DNA of 64,000 nucleotides from Ignavibacteria bacterium (GTDB lineage Bacteria > Bacteroidota > Ignavibacteria > Kapaibacteriales > UBA4661), in assembly GCA_013298775.1 (NCBI GenBank), contig JAAFIV010000005.1, positions 147,627 to 211,626 on the forward strand. The letters run 5' to 3'. The position numbers were made by a program, and so were the translations under genes. A model generated the notes under the pieces. The model saw only the letters and a list, made by a program, of their open reading frames with translations, was not told where the DNA came from and made no database searches. Positions 1-10,218 of this stretch are shown here, in pieces. Every line of letters begins with the position of its first letter. The first letter of the stretch is position 1.

Positions 1-139
1 CCGTGTTGTTACGTCCACCTGATTTTTTCAGGGGAGCAAGAAGGCTTTTCTCCGGAGTAGATTTGGTAATCTCTTCAAACGTGCTAATAGAATAAAAGCG
101 CGTTCCGGGCGTAATGGGTTTAAGTTTGCGAAGAGGCAT
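1..139 (-). CDS. rplB: 50S ribosomal protein L2, N-terminal part (cut by window edge)
   Basis: The first 46 codons are visible, starting at the ATG at 139 and running off the left edge. The N-terminus ([17 protein letters not shown]..., then [16 protein letters not shown]) matches the conserved start of ribosomal protein L2, which binds 23S rRNA near the peptidyl transferase centre and helps join the subunits. It follows rplW by 45 bp, the usual S10-operon order. There is no obvious Shine-Dalgarno site before this start. Identification is firm despite truncation. Confidence 0.93.
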   Translation of the reverse strand, partial: MPLRKLKPITPGTRFYSISTFEEITKSTPEKSLLAPLKKSGGRNNT

Positions 140-184
140 AGTCTAAAACTCGTGTCCTGTTATTCAACGTTAAACGTAACCGGA

Positions 185-478
185 TTATTCGTTTGTACCG
201 GTGCCGATGTCAATGGTTTGACCTTCTTTCAGTGTTACATACGCCTTTTTCCGTGCTGCTGTTTTACCAACAAAACGACCGCGACGAGTAAACTGAAGTT
301 TGTTTTTGGGGCGCATACGAATAGTACGAATACTAATCACATCCACACCGAATTGAGCTTCTACTGCTTTGCGAATCTCAATTTTATTCGACTTAATCTC
401 AACTTCAAAAGCGTATTGACGCTTTTCGTTGAGCTTTGCAGCTTTTTCGGTAATAATGGGGCGTTTAAGAACTTGCAT
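185..478 (-). CDS. rplW: 50S ribosomal protein L23
   Basis: A 97-residue protein of normal L23 length. L23 sits at the polypeptide exit tunnel and docks trigger factor and SRP. The N-terminal RPIITEKA segment and the central VDVISIRT and KNKLQFTRRGR segments are family hallmarks. It lies 11 bp after rplD and 45 bp before rplB. An AGAGG sequence precedes the ATG. It is co-transcribed with the S10 operon. Confidence 0.96.
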   Translation of the reverse strand: MQVLKRPIITEKAAKLNEKRQYAFEVEIKSNKIEIRKAVEAQFGVDVISIRTIRMRPKNKLQFTRRGRFVGKTAARKKAYVTLKEGQTIDIGTGTNE

Positions 479-489
479 TGGTGTACCTC

Positions 490-1116
490 TTATTCTGCAA
501 AGGTTTTAGCAATGACATCTATTGCGCTCTTGTGAACAAGAATTTTCTTGTTACTGAGGATGTCATATGTTGATACTTTATCCGCAACTTGTGTCGTCAA
601 GCGGTCAATATTGCGGGATGACATATACACGTTTTCATTGCTTGTAGGCAATAACTGAAGCGTCTTTTGGTCGGTCAGATTCAACGCTTGCATTACCGAA
701 GCCATTTGCTTGGTTTTGATTTCATTGAATGCTAAATCTTCCACCACAACGATATTGTTTTCGCGCACACGCAATGTCAATGCTGACTTACGCGCAAGAC
801 GCTTCACTTTTTTCGGTAAATCTACCGAATAACGATGCGGCGTTGGACCGTGAACTGCGCCACCACCAACCCAAAGCGGGGAGCGGGTGCTACCAGAACG
901 AGCGGTACCACGACCTTTTTGTTTCCAAGGCTTTTTGCCGCCGCCTCTAACCTCAGCGCGACCTTTCGCCTTGTGCGTACCTTGACGCTGACGAGCCAAG
1001 TATGAACGAACAGCAAGATACATTGCGTGTTCGTGCGGCTCGACATTGAAAATCAAATCCGGCAGTTCAACCTGTCCGGTTACTTTTCCTTCTTTGGAAT
1101 AAACATCAACTTTCAT
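490..1116 (-). CDS. rplD: 50S ribosomal protein L4
   Basis: 208 residues, normal for L4, a 23S rRNA-binding protein whose long loop lines the exit tunnel. The loop is recognisable as the Gly/Arg/Lys-rich stretch around residues 55-95 (KGRAEVRGGGKKPWKQKGRG, then ARSGSTRSPLWVGGG), followed by a Rossmann-like C-terminal half. In enterobacteria L4 also represses its own operon; nothing in this sequence tests that here. Ten bases separate it from rplC. Confidence 0.96.
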   Translation of the reverse strand: MKVDVYSKEGKVTGQVELPDLIFNVEPHEHAMYLAVRSYLARQRQGTHKAKGRAEVRGGGKKPWKQKGRGTARSGSTRSPLWVGGGAVHGPTPHRYSVDLPKKVKRLARKSALTLRVRENNIVVVEDLAFNEIKTKQMASVMQALNLTDQKTLQLLPTSNENVYMSSRNIDRLTTQVADKVSTYDILSNKKILVHKSAIDVIAKTFAE

Positions 1117-1126
1117 GATTGTGTCC

Positions 1127-1747
1127 TTAGAGCTTTACAATCTCAACGATAGAGTTTGGCGCACCGGGGATGCTGCCTTTAACGATAAGCAGATTTGATT
1201 CAGGTACGATACGCAATACTTTCAAATTGCGAACAGTGATTCTATCACCACCCATGCGACCTGCCATGCGCATACCTTTGAAGACGCGCGACGGATATGA
1301 CGAAGAACCAATCGAGCCAGGGGCGCGAGGGCGGTCAGATTGACCGTGCGTCGTCATACCGATACCACCGAAGTGGTGGCGTTTTACAACGCCTTGAAAG
1401 CCGCGACCTTTAGACTCGCCAGAGACTTTAATCTTGTCGCCGACAAGAAAGTCTTCAACGGTCAATTCATCGCCAACTTTTACTTGTTTTTTGACGCTAC
1501 GGAATTCGCGCAAGGTGCGTTTGAATTCCACTTTTGCTTTCGCAAAATGACCTGCAACAGGCTTGTTTACTTTCCGCGCGGGAATGTCTCCAAAGCCAAT
1601 TTGCACAGCCTCATAGCCGTCATTTTCTTTGGTGCGAACTTGCACCACTGGGCAAGGACCAGCTTCGATTACTGTGCAGGGAACATAGTCGCCTGTTTCA
1701 GTAAATATGCTTGTCATGCCAATTTTTCTGCCGAGTAATACGCTCAT
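1127..1747 (-). CDS. rplC: 50S ribosomal protein L3
   Basis: 206 residues from the ATG at 1747, encoding MSVLLGRKIGMTSIF, the standard L3 start. This start was preferred over an in-frame GTG six codons upstream (1765) because GTGAGGAG lies at the right distance before 1747. L3 organises the 3' end of 23S rRNA; its finger contains the conserved GRGFQGVVKRHHFGG region around residues 110-140, including the Gln that is methylated in other bacteria. It begins just after the rpsJ stop. Confidence 0.96.
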   Translation of the reverse strand: MSVLLGRKIGMTSIFTETGDYVPCTVIEAGPCPVVQVRTKENDGYEAVQIGFGDIPARKVNKPVAGHFAKAKVEFKRTLREFRSVKKQVKVGDELTVEDFLVGDKIKVSGESKGRGFQGVVKRHHFGGIGMTTHGQSDRPRAPGSIGSSSYPSRVFKGMRMAGRMGGDRITVRNLKVLRIVPESNLLIVKGSIPGAPNSIVEIVKL

Positions 1748-1761
1748 TGTTAGTTTTCTCC

Positions 1762-2070
1762 TCACACTTTGATTTCAACATCCACGCCGGCAGGTAATTC
1801 CAAGCGCATCAGGGAATCCACCGTTTTCGGTGTTGAGTTCAGAATGTCAATCAGACGCTTATGTGTCCGTGATTCAAATTGCTCGCGCGATTTTTTATCC
1901 ACGTGCGGGGAGCGCAAAACTGTGTAGATTTGCTTCTCCGTCGGGAGCGGAATAGGTCCCGAAATCACTGCGCCTGTCTGCTTTACCGTACGAATAATAC
2001 GTTCAGCAGATTTATCAATCAAATTGTGGTCGTAGGACTTCAGCTTAATGCGAATTTTCTGACGTGCCAC
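1762..2070 (-). CDS. rpsJ: 30S ribosomal protein S10 (NusE)
   Basis: 102 residues with the classic S10 sequence: [19 protein letters not shown] at the N-terminus and [21 protein letters not shown] in the loop. S10 is part of the 30S head and, as NusE, of antitermination complexes. It is the first gene of the S10 operon (rpsJ-rplC-rplD-rplW-rplB). It is separated from tuf by 128 bp containing a terminator, so it may have its own weak promoter or depend on read-through. No clear promoter match was found in that gap. Confidence 0.97.
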   Translation of the reverse strand: MARQKIRIKLKSYDHNLIDKSAERIIRTVKQTGAVISGPIPLPTEKQIYTVLRSPHVDKKSREQFESRTHKRLIDILNSTPKTVDSLMRLELPAGVDVEIKV

Positions 2071-2132
2071 CGTAGTGCCTCTTTACAGAAATTACCTTGA
2101 TGTTCTTATGAATTATGCGGCTTGTTAAAAAG

Positions 2133-2173
2133 AGAGGCAGCTTGTATTCTGATTGCAGTTTCAAACTGCCTCT
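2133..2173 (-). terminator. Rho-independent terminator between tuf and rpsJ
   Basis: Perfect 8-bp arms (2133-2140 AGAGGCAG and 2166-2173 CTGCCTCT), extendable with mismatches. On the minus strand the hairpin is followed by TCTTTTTAAC. It lies after the tuf stop and before rpsJ, so it separates str-operon from S10-operon transcription, fully or partly. Confidence 0.7.
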
Positions 2174-2198
2174 TTATTTTCGTTAGCCACGAGGAGTA

Positions 2199-3407
2199 TT
2201 ATTCAAGAATTTTCGTTACAACGCCCGAACCTACCGTGCGACCACCTTCGCGGATAGCAAAGCGTAAGCCTTCTTCCATAGCGATTGTCGTAATAAGGTC
2301 AATGGTAAGGTTGTCGAGGTTATCGCCCGGCATCACCATCTCGGTGCCGCTCGGCAATGTTGCGATACCCGTAACGTCTGTTGTACGGAAATAGAATTGC
2401 GGACGATATCCGTCAAAAAACGGAGTATGGCGACCACCTTCTTCTTTTGTCAAAATATACACCTGAGAGGTGAATTTTTTGTGCGGTGTAATTGAACCTG
2501 TTTTTGCGAGAACCATGCCGCGCTCAAGTTCAGCTTTATCAACACCACGAAGGAGGAGACCAACGTTATCACCAGCACGACCTTCATCAAGCAACTTACG
2601 GAACATCTCAATACCCGTAACTGTTGTTTTCTTGCTAAGACCAAGACCGATGATTTCAACTTCTTCGTTTACTTTCACAATGCCACGCTCAATACGACCC
2701 GTGCCTACTGTACCACGACCTGTGATAGAGAACACGTCCTCAATTGGCATAAGGAACGGCTTATCAACCGCACGCTCAGGCATTGGGATGTAGGTATCAA
2801 CAGCGTTCATGAGTTCATAGATGCAATTGAGACGCTCGTCCGTTGCCGGAGCAGCACTGTCAGAACCAGCATCAAGAGCTTTCAACGCAGAACCTTTTAC
2901 GATTGGCGTATCATCGCCAGGGAAATTATAGCGGCTCAAAAGCTCACGAATTTCCATTTCTACAAGTTCAACGAGTTCAGGGTCAGCAATGTCAATTTTG
3001 TTCATAAACACGACGATACGCGGTACACCTACTTGACGCGCAAGTACGATATGCTCACGTGTTTGCGGCATTGGACCGTCTGTTGCAGCAACAACGAGAA
3101 TCGCGCCGTCCATCTGAGCAGCACCCGTAATCATGTTCTTAACATAGTCAGCGTGACCTGGGCAATCTACGTGAGCGTAGTGACGATTATCTGTCTCGTA
3201 CTCAACGTGTGCCGTAGCGATGGTGATACCACGTGCTTTCTCTTCTGGTGCATTATCAATAGAATCAAATGCACGGAACTGAGCATTACCTTTCTTTGCC
3301 ATACCTGCTGTGATAGCAGCGGTCAAAGTCGTTTTGCCGTGGTCAACGTGACCGATTGTACCGATATTTACGTGCGGTTTATTACGCTCAAATTTTTCTT
3401 TAGCCAT
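2199..3407 (-). CDS. tuf: Elongation factor Tu
   Basis: 402 residues. EF-Tu delivers aminoacyl-tRNA to the ribosomal A site using GTP. The G motifs are intact: GHVDHGKTT (P-loop, about residues 19-27), the RGITI switch I, DCPGHADY (G3) and NKID (G4). It is slightly longer than the 394-residue E. coli protein, with a short insertion near 185-195 ([13 protein letters not shown]) in the region after the SALKAL motif. It is last in the str operon, 70 bp after fusA. Only one tuf copy is in the window. Confidence 0.98.
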   Translation of the reverse strand: MAKEKFERNKPHVNIGTIGHVDHGKTTLTAAITAGMAKKGNAQFRAFDSIDNAPEEKARGITIATAHVEYETDNRHYAHVDCPGHADYVKNMITGAAQMDGAILVVAATDGPMPQTREHIVLARQVGVPRIVVFMNKIDIADPELVELVEMEIRELLSRYNFPGDDTPIVKGSALKALDAGSDSAAPATDERLNCIYELMNAVDTYIPMPERAVDKPFLMPIEDVFSITGRGTVGTGRIERGIVKVNEEVEIIGLGLSKKTTVTGIEMFRKLLDEGRAGDNVGLLLRGVDKAELERGMVLAKTGSITPHKKFTSQVYILTKEEGGRHTPFFDGYRPQFYFRTTDVTGIATLPSGTEMVMPGDNLDNLTIDLITTIAMEEGLRFAIREGGRTVGSGVVTKILE

Positions 3408-3477
3408 TGCAGTAGCTCCTCAAACTGAGATGAAAAATTGTGAAAATGTGTTGATTTAATTCGTTGTAAGTTTTCTA

Positions 3478-5541
3478 CTAATAGTAGCTCGTCGTTGGAA
3501 GTTGCGTTGGTTCGTACCGTGCAAACTTCATCGTGTAGGATGCGCGACCTTGCGACAATGAGCGCAAGCGTGTTACATACCCAAACATCTCCGAGAGCGG
3601 CACAAAGGCTTGAATCACTTGCAAATCTGAGCTTTGCTGTGCTATACCTTCGATTTTACCGCGCCGCGCATTCAGGTCTCCAACAACATCGCCCATATTT
3701 TTGTCTGGCGTTACCACCGTAACTTCAAAGACAGGCTCAAGGAGTGTCGGACTTGCACTGCGCATTGCCTCGCGTACCGCATTAGAAGCGGCAACACGAA
3801 AGGCAACATCCGTAGATTCGGCGGGGTTAAATGTTGCATCAACAAGTTCAACTTTTACATCAAGCACGGGATAACTCATAACGGGACCGTTTTGCAACGC
3901 CTCACGAGAACCCTGCTCGACCGATTGAACAAATTGCTTAGGCAACACCGAATCGGCAACTTTATTTTCAAAGACGATTCCTTTACCGGAATCATTTGGC
4001 GATACCTGAACCTTGACGCGGGCAAACTGCGCTTTTCCTGCTGCTTGTCGTTCAAGAGTTTCATCGGCTGTTGCGCTTGCCATGATTGTTTCCCGATAGG
4101 AAACTTGGGGCTTGCCAACATTTACGCCAACGTTAAATTCTCGCTTCATTCTATCAACCATGATTTCGAGCTGCAACTCGCCAACGCCGCTGACAAGTAT
4201 TTGTCCCGTTTCTTCATCGGTTTTGAAGGAGAACGTAGGATCTTCTTCGGAGAGTTTTTGTAGTGCATCATTGAGTTTATCTTGGTCAGCTACCGTTTTC
4301 GGCTCTATTGCCTGATTGATAACTGGCTCGGCAAACTCAATCTTTTCGAGGAGGATTGGTTGGGCTGCATCGCAGATTGTATCGCCTGTTCGTGCGCCTT
4401 TGAATCCAACAACGGCAACAATCGAACCTGCATACTCTTCTTCAACGTCTTCGCGTTGATTTGCGCGAATTCTCATCAAACGCCCGATTCGCTCTTTTTT
4501 GCCTGTTGTAGCATTCAAAAGATGCGCACCGGATTTAAGCGTTCCTGAGTAAATGCGTAAGAAGGTAAGACGACCAACAAATTGGTCTGTTACAATCTTG
4601 AAGGCGAGAGCCGCAAGCGGCTCGTCGTCTTTGAAGTTGCGATGCAACTCCTCGTGCGTTTCAAGAGTATATCCTTGTACACCGCCAATATCAGATGGGG
4701 ACGGCAGATATGCAATGACAGCATCTAAAAGTTGCTGTACGCCTTTATTCTTGAAAGAGGCACCACAGAGAACTGGTGTAATTTTCGCTTGAATTGTTCC
4801 TTTACGAAGCGCAGAGACAATCTCTTCATTCGTCAATGCGCCCGATTCCAGATATTTTTCCAAAAGCATATCATCAAACTCCGCCGCCGCTTCCGTCATT
4901 GCATTGCGATATTCCTCAGCTAATGCTTGCATTTCAGAAGGAATTTCACGAGTCTCGAATGTAAAACCGAGCGATTCTTCATCGTAGTAGATTGCCTTCA
5001 TCTCTAGCAAATCCACAATACCCGTAAACTCATCTCCTGCGCCAATCGGAAGCTGCATCACGACAGGACGCGCCTTCAATATATCTTTCATCATTTCTAC
5101 CACTCGAAGGAAGTCCGCGCCAACTCTGTCCATTTTATTGACAAAAGCGATACGTGGAACTTTATACCCTTCGGCTTGTCGCCAGACTGTTTCGGACTGA
5201 GGCTCAACGCCGCTTACCGCACAGTACAAGGCAACCGCACCATCTAAAACCCGCAAAGAACGCTGCACTTCGGCAGTAAAATCAACATGACCCGGAGTGT
5301 CTATCAAGTTAAAATGACAGTCTTTCCATTGGCAGTATGTTGCTGCGGAACTAATCGTAATCCCGCGCTCTCGCTCTTGCTGCATGAAGTCCATCACAGT
5401 AGTACCATAATGCACTTCACCGATTTTATGAACTACTCCTGCATAAAACAGGATGCGCTCACTGGTGGTGGTTTTTCCAGCATCAATATGCGCCATAATG
5501 CCGATATTTCGTACTTTCTCTATCGGGATGGAACGCGCCAT
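3478..5541 (-). CDS. fusA: Elongation factor G, str-operon copy
   Basis: 687 residues with all EF-G domains. G1 AHIDAGKTT is at about 16-24, followed by the RERGITI switch, DTPGHVDF (G3) and NKMD (G4). Domains II-V follow, with the domain IV/V signature near VSYRETI and the C-terminal [23 protein letters not shown] catalyses GTP-driven translocation and, with RRF, recycling. It lies between rpsG and tuf, the usual place. Compared with typical bacterial EF-G the switch I region is unusual ([16 protein letters not shown] instead of the common D(W/Y)MEQE form). A second, different EF-G lies at 15386-17497, so the two may share the translocation and recycling work. Confidence 0.95.
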   Translation of the reverse strand: MARSIPIEKVRNIGIMAHIDAGKTTTSERILFYAGVVHKIGEVHYGTTVMDFMQQERERGITISSAATYCQWKDCHFNLIDTPGHVDFTAEVQRSLRVLDGAVALYCAVSGVEPQSETVWRQAEGYKVPRIAFVNKMDRVGADFLRVVEMMKDILKARPVVMQLPIGAGDEFTGIVDLLEMKAIYYDEESLGFTFETREIPSEMQALAEEYRNAMTEAAAEFDDMLLEKYLESGALTNEEIVSALRKGTIQAKITPVLCGASFKNKGVQQLLDAVIAYLPSPSDIGGVQGYTLETHEELHRNFKDDEPLAALAFKIVTDQFVGRLTFLRIYSGTLKSGAHLLNATTGKKERIGRLMRIRANQREDVEEEYAGSIVAVVGFKGARTGDTICDAAQPILLEKIEFAEPVINQAIEPKTVADQDKLNDALQKLSEEDPTFSFKTDEETGQILVSGVGELQLEIMVDRMKREFNVGVNVGKPQVSYRETIMASATADETLERQAAGKAQFARVKVQVSPNDSGKGIVFENKVADSVLPKQFVQSVEQGSREALQNGPVMSYPVLDVKVELVDATFNPAESTDVAFRVAASNAVREAMRSASPTLLEPVFEVTVVTPDKNMGDVVGDLNARRGKIEGIAQQSSDLQVIQAFVPLSEMFGYVTRLRSLSQGRASYTMKFARYEPTQLPTTSYY

Positions 5542-5595
5542 ATTAACACACGCAAAAGAACTATTCTCTCAAAGAACTAAAATTTTTATTTTCAA

Positions 5596-6063
5596 TTACC
5601 ACTTGAAGTGCGCAAATGCTTTGTTTGCTTCGGCCATACGGTGCATATCATCACGCTTTTTCACAGCAGTACCTTCACCGTTTGCAGCAGCCATTAACTC
5701 ATTCGCCAAACGCTGCGCCATAGACTTATCACGACGCTGGCGCGATGCACCTTTAATCCAACGGATAGCGAGAGCGATACGGCGACTTTCTGGTACCTCT
5801 GAAGGCACTTGATAGGTAGCACCACCAACGCGACGCGCACGAACTTCCAAAGCTGGAGCGATATTCGATACCGCCTTGTGAAAGATTTCTACTTCGTTCT
5901 GACCTGTTTTCTCACGAATAATATCAAGCGCACCATACATGATACCTTGCGCTACTTGCTTTTTACCGTCAAGCATGATATTATTCACAAAGCGCGTAAT
6001 CATTACGTCTTTGTACTTTGGGTCAGCCGGTGTCGGGCGGCGGTCTGCGCGTTTCTTTCTCAT
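5596..6063 (-). CDS. rpsG: 30S ribosomal protein S7
   Basis: 155 residues, the normal length. S7 nucleates assembly of the 30S head and contacts E-site tRNA. It starts MRKKRADRRPTPADPKYKD and contains the conserved beta-hairpin region PALEVRARRVGGATYQVP (about residues 70-90), then RWIKGASRQRRDKSMAQRLA. It is the second gene of the str operon, 58 bp after rpsL and 54 bp before fusA. Confidence 0.97.
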   Translation of the reverse strand: MRKKRADRRPTPADPKYKDVMITRFVNNIMLDGKKQVAQGIMYGALDIIREKTGQNEVEIFHKAVSNIAPALEVRARRVGGATYQVPSEVPESRRIALAIRWIKGASRQRRDKSMAQRLANELMAAANGEGTAVKKRDDMHRMAEANKAFAHFKW

Positions 6064-6121
6064 CGCTGAATTAAAATTAAAATGGTAGATTTCTATCGAA
6101 TTTTTAGGAACAGGTTTCTAC

Positions 6122-6529
6122 TTATTTCTTCTTACCTGTTGTTGCTGCGGGCTGTCCTGGCTTCGGCTTTTTCGCGCCGTATTTTGAACGAGCCTGCTTG
6201 CGGTCTTTTACGCCTTGTGTATCGGCGGTACCGCGAATAATGTGGTAACGAACACCTGGCAAATCTTTCACACGACCACCGCGAATCATCACGATTGAGT
6301 GTTCCTGCAAGTTATGTCCTTCACCTGGAATATATGCCGTTACTTCAATCTGATTCGTCAAACGAACACGCGCAACTTTACGAAGAGCAGAGTTTGGCTT
6401 CTTTGGCGTTGTTGTGTACACGCGAGTACAAACACCACGCTTTTGCGGGCAAGAATCCAATGCTGGAGACTTACTTTTGTACAAAACCTCTGTACGACCT
6501 TTGCGAATTAACTGATTGATTGTTGGCAT
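6122..6529 (-). CDS. rpsL: 30S ribosomal protein S12
   Basis: 135 residues. S12 controls decoding accuracy at the A site. The conserved segments are present: [11 protein letters not shown] start, [18 protein letters not shown] (the Lys of this loop is the classical streptomycin-resistance position and is lysine here), and [13 protein letters not shown]. The tail is Lys/Pro-rich. First gene of the str operon; a promoter matching the Bacteroidota consensus lies about 110 bp upstream on the minus strand. Confidence 0.97.
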   Translation of the reverse strand: MPTINQLIRKGRTEVLYKSKSPALDSCPQKRGVCTRVYTTTPKKPNSALRKVARVRLTNQIEVTAYIPGEGHNLQEHSIVMIRGGRVKDLPGVRYHIIRGTADTQGVKDRKQARSKYGAKKPKPGQPAATTGKKK

Positions 6530-6879
6530 AATATCAACGGAATATCGTAAACGTTTTCTACTGTTTTTGCCTTGTGAAAATCTTCGCTAAAAAACTTTCA
6601 TTTTTGAGGCAGATGAAATTTTGCTGTCAAGAATAGCAAAGCTACGGCGTTTTGTAATTCTGTGCAAATTTTTTTTTCTATTTCCTTTAAAATCCTTGCA
6701 CTCACGCAGCAAAAAATACGCCACGAACAGCACCAAATCTAGCCTCACACTACTTTCAAAATATTTTCACTTTGTGTGTATTTTTTCTAAAAATGTCGTT
6801 CAAAGAGCTTTCATCGTTATCTCGTTTTCCTGTTTTTTGCTGGTGTTTTTCCTCATGAAATCCTGCTTTTACGCGCCTG
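6530..6879. other. 350-bp gap between rpsL and the cyclase gene
   Basis: AT-rich DNA with many T runs. Apart from the str promoter (6637-6668) and the rpsL leader, no gene, strong hairpin or repeat is visible. An open frame running through it on the plus strand is of AT-rich chance composition. Confidence 0.5.
6637..6668 (-). promoter_or_regulatory. Bacteroidota-type promoter of the str operon
   Basis: Read on the minus strand: TTTG (6668-6665), a 20-nt spacer, then TAGCTTTG (6644-6637). This matches the Bacteroidota housekeeping pattern TTTG-N17..23-TAnnTTTG at every defined position. A start near 6630 would give a leader of about 100 nt before rpsL, suited to ribosomal-protein control. Based on pattern only. 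Confidence 0.7.
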
Positions 6880-9800
6880 TTATGACTTTTTCCCCGCAAG
6901 AAAATACGTCTTCATCGCACCTTTACCTTTTACCTCAATCATTCCGCGCTCTTCAAACTCATATTTTTCTCTCAGCAATATGTACGTTGCCTCTGAACAT
7001 TGCACCCGCCCCGCTTCGCCGCTTGATTCCATGCGGCTTGCCGTGTTTACGGTATCACCCCAAAGGTCGTAGGCAAATTTTTTCTCGCCAATTACGCCCG
7101 CCGTCAGATAGCCAGAATGAATACCAACGCGAATGCTGATAGGCAAATTTTCTGTTTCGGCAAGCTCCGTGATGGCAAGCTGCATATCCAGTGCCATTGC
7201 GGCGATTGCAGCAGCGTGTTCGTCGTTGGGAATCGGTACGCCCGCGACCGCCATGTACGCATCGCCAATCGTCTTAATCTTTTCTACACCATGCACTTCG
7301 GCGAGTTGGTCGAAGACGGAAAACATTCTATTCAGCATCACAATCAATTCTTCTGGCGTTACGCGCGATGCAATTTTGGTAAAGCCTACCATGTCGCTAA
7401 ACAGCACTGTCGCGCTCTCGAAGGTATCGACAATCGTGGTTTCGCCCCATTTTAGGCGTTCTGCAATCGAAGGTGGCAAAATATTGAGCAATAAATCTTC
7501 CGACTTATTCCGCTCGCCATCCAGAACAGAGCTTAAAATCTGGATTTCGTTCAATGAATCCGAGAGTTTATTGTTGATTTGCTGCAATTCCGTGTTTGCT
7601 TCTCGAAGCTCTGAAGTACGCGTGGTTACTTGCTTTTCCAGCCATTCGTTTCGCGCTTCAATGCCGCGAATGCGAGCGCGATACGCCACAAAGCCAATAC
7701 ATATCACGCTTGCAAGCGATAAGCCAATAAACCACCACGTGCGCCAAATCGGGGGAGCAATCACAACCCGCATGGTTGCTCCTTCTTCGTTCCAAATGCC
7801 GTCGTTGTTTGCTGCTCGCACGCGAAACTCATATTCGCCTGGTTCAAGGCTCGTGTACGTGGCTTCACGCCTTGCTCCAGCTTGAATCCATGCTTTATCC
7901 AAACCATCTAATTTGTACGCAAACGCATTGCGCTCGGGCGAATTAAAATCCAACCCCACAAAACTAAAGGTCAGTGTGTTTTCATCGTAGCGGAGGCGAA
8001 TGGTGCGTGTGGCTTGAACCGTAGAATCCGTCAGGAGTTCAGAGCGTTCAGCATTTTTTACAGAGGAAATCAGCACGGGCGGCGGCGTTTGATTATACAC
8101 CATTTTCGTCGGAACAAACGTATTTACGCCATTCGCACCACCAAAAAACATTTCCCCCGATGCCGCATAAAACGCCGAACCACGATGAAATTCATTGCCC
8201 TGCAAGCCGTCGTCCGTGTCGTACACGTGTACAACTTTACGCCGCTCTGGGTCAATTTCCGCCAAACCGCGCTTGGTGCTTACCCAGAGCATACCAGAGG
8301 CATCGCACAAAATCGCGCTAATGCTACCGCTTGGCAAACCATCGCGCTCGGCAAGAATAAATGGAGAACCGTACAAACCTTGATTTGATGAGCCTTGCGC
8401 GGTATTGTTTTGATTTTCCATGCGGCGATATTGCTGCAAGCCCTGTCCGCGCGTTCCCACCCACAATGCCTCCGTTGTGTCTTCGTACAATGCGCTCACG
8501 ACAACGCCTGATAGCCTCACGGTTACATTGCCCGTCGCACGGTCGAGTTCGCGCAAACCTTTGTCGGTGCCAATTAAAAATCGCCCGCGCTTGTCTTCGA
8601 GAACGCATAAAATTCGTTCTTCATGCCCCGAAGCCTCTTCATTCCTTGCTTGTACGACATACTGGCGCGAGGGTAGATTGTTTTGCGGCAGAGAAGTTAA
8701 AGGGAAAGATTCGCCCGCAACCCAGACTGCGCCTTGCTTATCCAAATAAATTATTTGAATAGTTGCATCAAGCGGAATACCTGCAAACCTTGTCATTGCT
8801 TGTGTTTGAGTGTTGTAGCTCCATAAACCGCCGTGAACCAAGCCAATCCACAGGGTGTTATTACCATCGAAACGCACTGCCCATGCGGTGTCGCTGCCGA
8901 ATCTATCCTTGCGAAAATACGCCCATTCGTTTGTTTCAGGGGTGAAGCGATTCAAACCGCCTGTTTGCGTGGCAAACCAGAGGAAGCGTTTATTTGCGCC
9001 ATTTGCAGGGGTTTCTGCTATTCCGCGAACATAATTGCTGGACAACGCAGGACGCTCCGTGCGCAAGGCAGCCGAAATATGACGGAATTTATGCCGAAAA
9101 CGCGCATACTTGTTCAATCCATAAAACTCCGATGCCGCCCACACAACGCCCGACGCATCTTCAAACAATGCCTGAACAACATTTCCCGACAAGGTATGCG
9201 GATTATTCGGAACAGGCTGCAAGCGAGTAATTACAGGCTTTACGAAAGATTGCTCCGCAAAGTGCAAAATGCTTATTCCGAGATTTGTTCCCACCCACAC
9301 ATCCCCATTTGCAAGGCAGAGGAGTGAGCGAACAGTATTGCTCGTCAAGCTATCGGCTTCGGTGTACGAGGCAAGTATTTGTCCGCTTTCTGCATCAATG
9401 CAACGTAAGCCTGCGCTCTCGGTGCCAATCCAAAGACGTGTTTGCAGGCGCACCGCGCCTTGTGTGCTGCGGACGTTACCTTGCTGCATGGCGAATGCTG
9501 TTATCGGCGAATTGGGCTGCAAGCCGCATTCTACTTGGCGGAGCGAACTGCGGCTCTTGTTCAGTGCGTATAGGCTTGTTGGCGTTGCAAACCAGAGAGT
9601 GTGCGTGGCGGCATCTTCGACAATTTTCACAATATCGTACACCTCGCTTGATTGCTGCTTTGGCAGGACTTTTTGAAACGACATTGTAGCGCGGTCAAGG
9701 CGCAGCAATCCACGCGACGTGCCGAACCACAAGGTTTTATCAGCATCTTCGCAGATGGTACGCACTGTTATTGGACAAAGTGAAGTGGGGAAGGGAAGAA

Positions 9801-10185
9801 AGTCGAAGCTCTGCGTGCGAGTATTGAAGCGGCTTACACCTTTTGTACTGCGTGTGGCGCACCACAGCGCACCTGTATAATCTTCCTGAAGAGCAGTAAT
9901 GGTGCTGATTCCAGTGGAAAGAGAATCCGGCAACTGCTGGTGAAAGTGCTGAAAACGCAATCCGTCGTACTCGTTCAAGCCATCAAACGCGCCAAACCAC
10001 AATATGCCGCGAGAATCCTGAAAAATGGTATTTACAATCGAACTTGATAAACCCTGCTCTTCAGAAATGCGCTCCAAACGCATTTCCTCTGCTGTTTGAG
10101 CAATGGAGCGGCTTGCAGGGAAGACCGAGACAATAAAAATAAATGGCAACAAATAGCACCAAGAACAAGTAATGACGCGCTTCAT
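6880..10185 (-). CDS. Membrane adenylate cyclase with periplasmic propeller and Y_Y_Y sensor
   Basis: 1101 residues from the ATG at 10185, chosen because a signal peptide begins there (MKRVITCSWCYLLPFIFIV...SIAQ) and because the 16 codons before it fall in a repeat. Domains in order: two-component-regulator propeller repeats (about 35-740, many LWFG/VWVGT strands), Y_Y_Y domain (about 745-812), one membrane helix (816-838), coiled coil (840-895), class III cyclase domain (898-1090). The catalytic site looks complete: metal Asp931 (LFSDMVGF) and Asp975 (IGDAYM), adenine-selecting Lys971 and Asp1040 (AYDLWGD), transition-state Asn1047 and Arg1051. The Lys/Asp pair predicts ATP, not GTP, as substrate. 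Propeller-Y_Y_Y modules usually feed histidine kinases; here the output is cAMP. The ligand is unknown. Confidence 0.88.
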   Translation of the reverse strand: MKRVITCSWCYLLPFIFIVSVFPASRSIAQTAEEMRLERISEEQGLSSSIVNTIFQDSRGILWFGAFDGLNEYDGLRFQHFHQQLPDSLSTGISTITALQEDYTGALWCATRSTKGVSRFNTRTQSFDFLPFPTSLCPITVRTICEDADKTLWFGTSRGLLRLDRATMSFQKVLPKQQSSEVYDIVKIVEDAATHTLWFATPTSLYALNKSRSSLRQVECGLQPNSPITAFAMQQGNVRSTQGAVRLQTRLWIGTESAGLRCIDAESGQILASYTEADSLTSNTVRSLLCLANGDVWVGTNLGISILHFAEQSFVKPVITRLQPVPNNPHTLSGNVVQALFEDASGVVWAASEFYGLNKYARFRHKFRHISAALRTERPALSSNYVRGIAETPANGANKRFLWFATQTGGLNRFTPETNEWAYFRKDRFGSDTAWAVRFDGNNTLWIGLVHGGLWSYNTQTQAMTRFAGIPLDATIQIIYLDKQGAVWVAGESFPLTSLPQNNLPSRQYVVQARNEEASGHEERILCVLEDKRGRFLIGTDKGLRELDRATGNVTVRLSGVVVSALYEDTTEALWVGTRGQGLQQYRRMENQNNTAQGSSNQGLYGSPFILAERDGLPSGSISAILCDASGMLWVSTKRGLAEIDPERRKVVHVYDTDDGLQGNEFHRGSAFYAASGEMFFGGANGVNTFVPTKMVYNQTPPPVLISSVKNAERSELLTDSTVQATRTIRLRYDENTLTFSFVGLDFNSPERNAFAYKLDGLDKAWIQAGARREATYTSLEPGEYEFRVRAANNDGIWNEEGATMRVVIAPPIWRTWWFIGLSLASVICIGFVAYRARIRGIEARNEWLEKQVTTRTSELREANTELQQINNKLSDSLNEIQILSSVLDGERNKSEDLLLNILPPSIAERLKWGETTIVDTFESATVLFSDMVGFTKIASRVTPEELIVMLNRMFSVFDQLAEVHGVEKIKTIGDAYMAVAGVPIPNDEHAAAIAAMALDMQLAITELAETENLPISIRVGIHSGYLTAGVIGEKKFAYDLWGDTVNTASRMESSGEAGRVQCSEATYILLREKYEFEERGMIEVKGKGAMKTYFLAGKKS

Positions 10186-10218
10186 AGTGAGAAGATTTAA
10201 GAAGTAAAATATCTTCAG

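Noticed and set aside
6621..7139. 172-codon plus-strand frame beginning in the gap after rpsL
   Set aside because: Starts in AT-rich non-coding DNA and runs antisense into the cyclase catalytic domain; Phe/Ser-rich chance composition.
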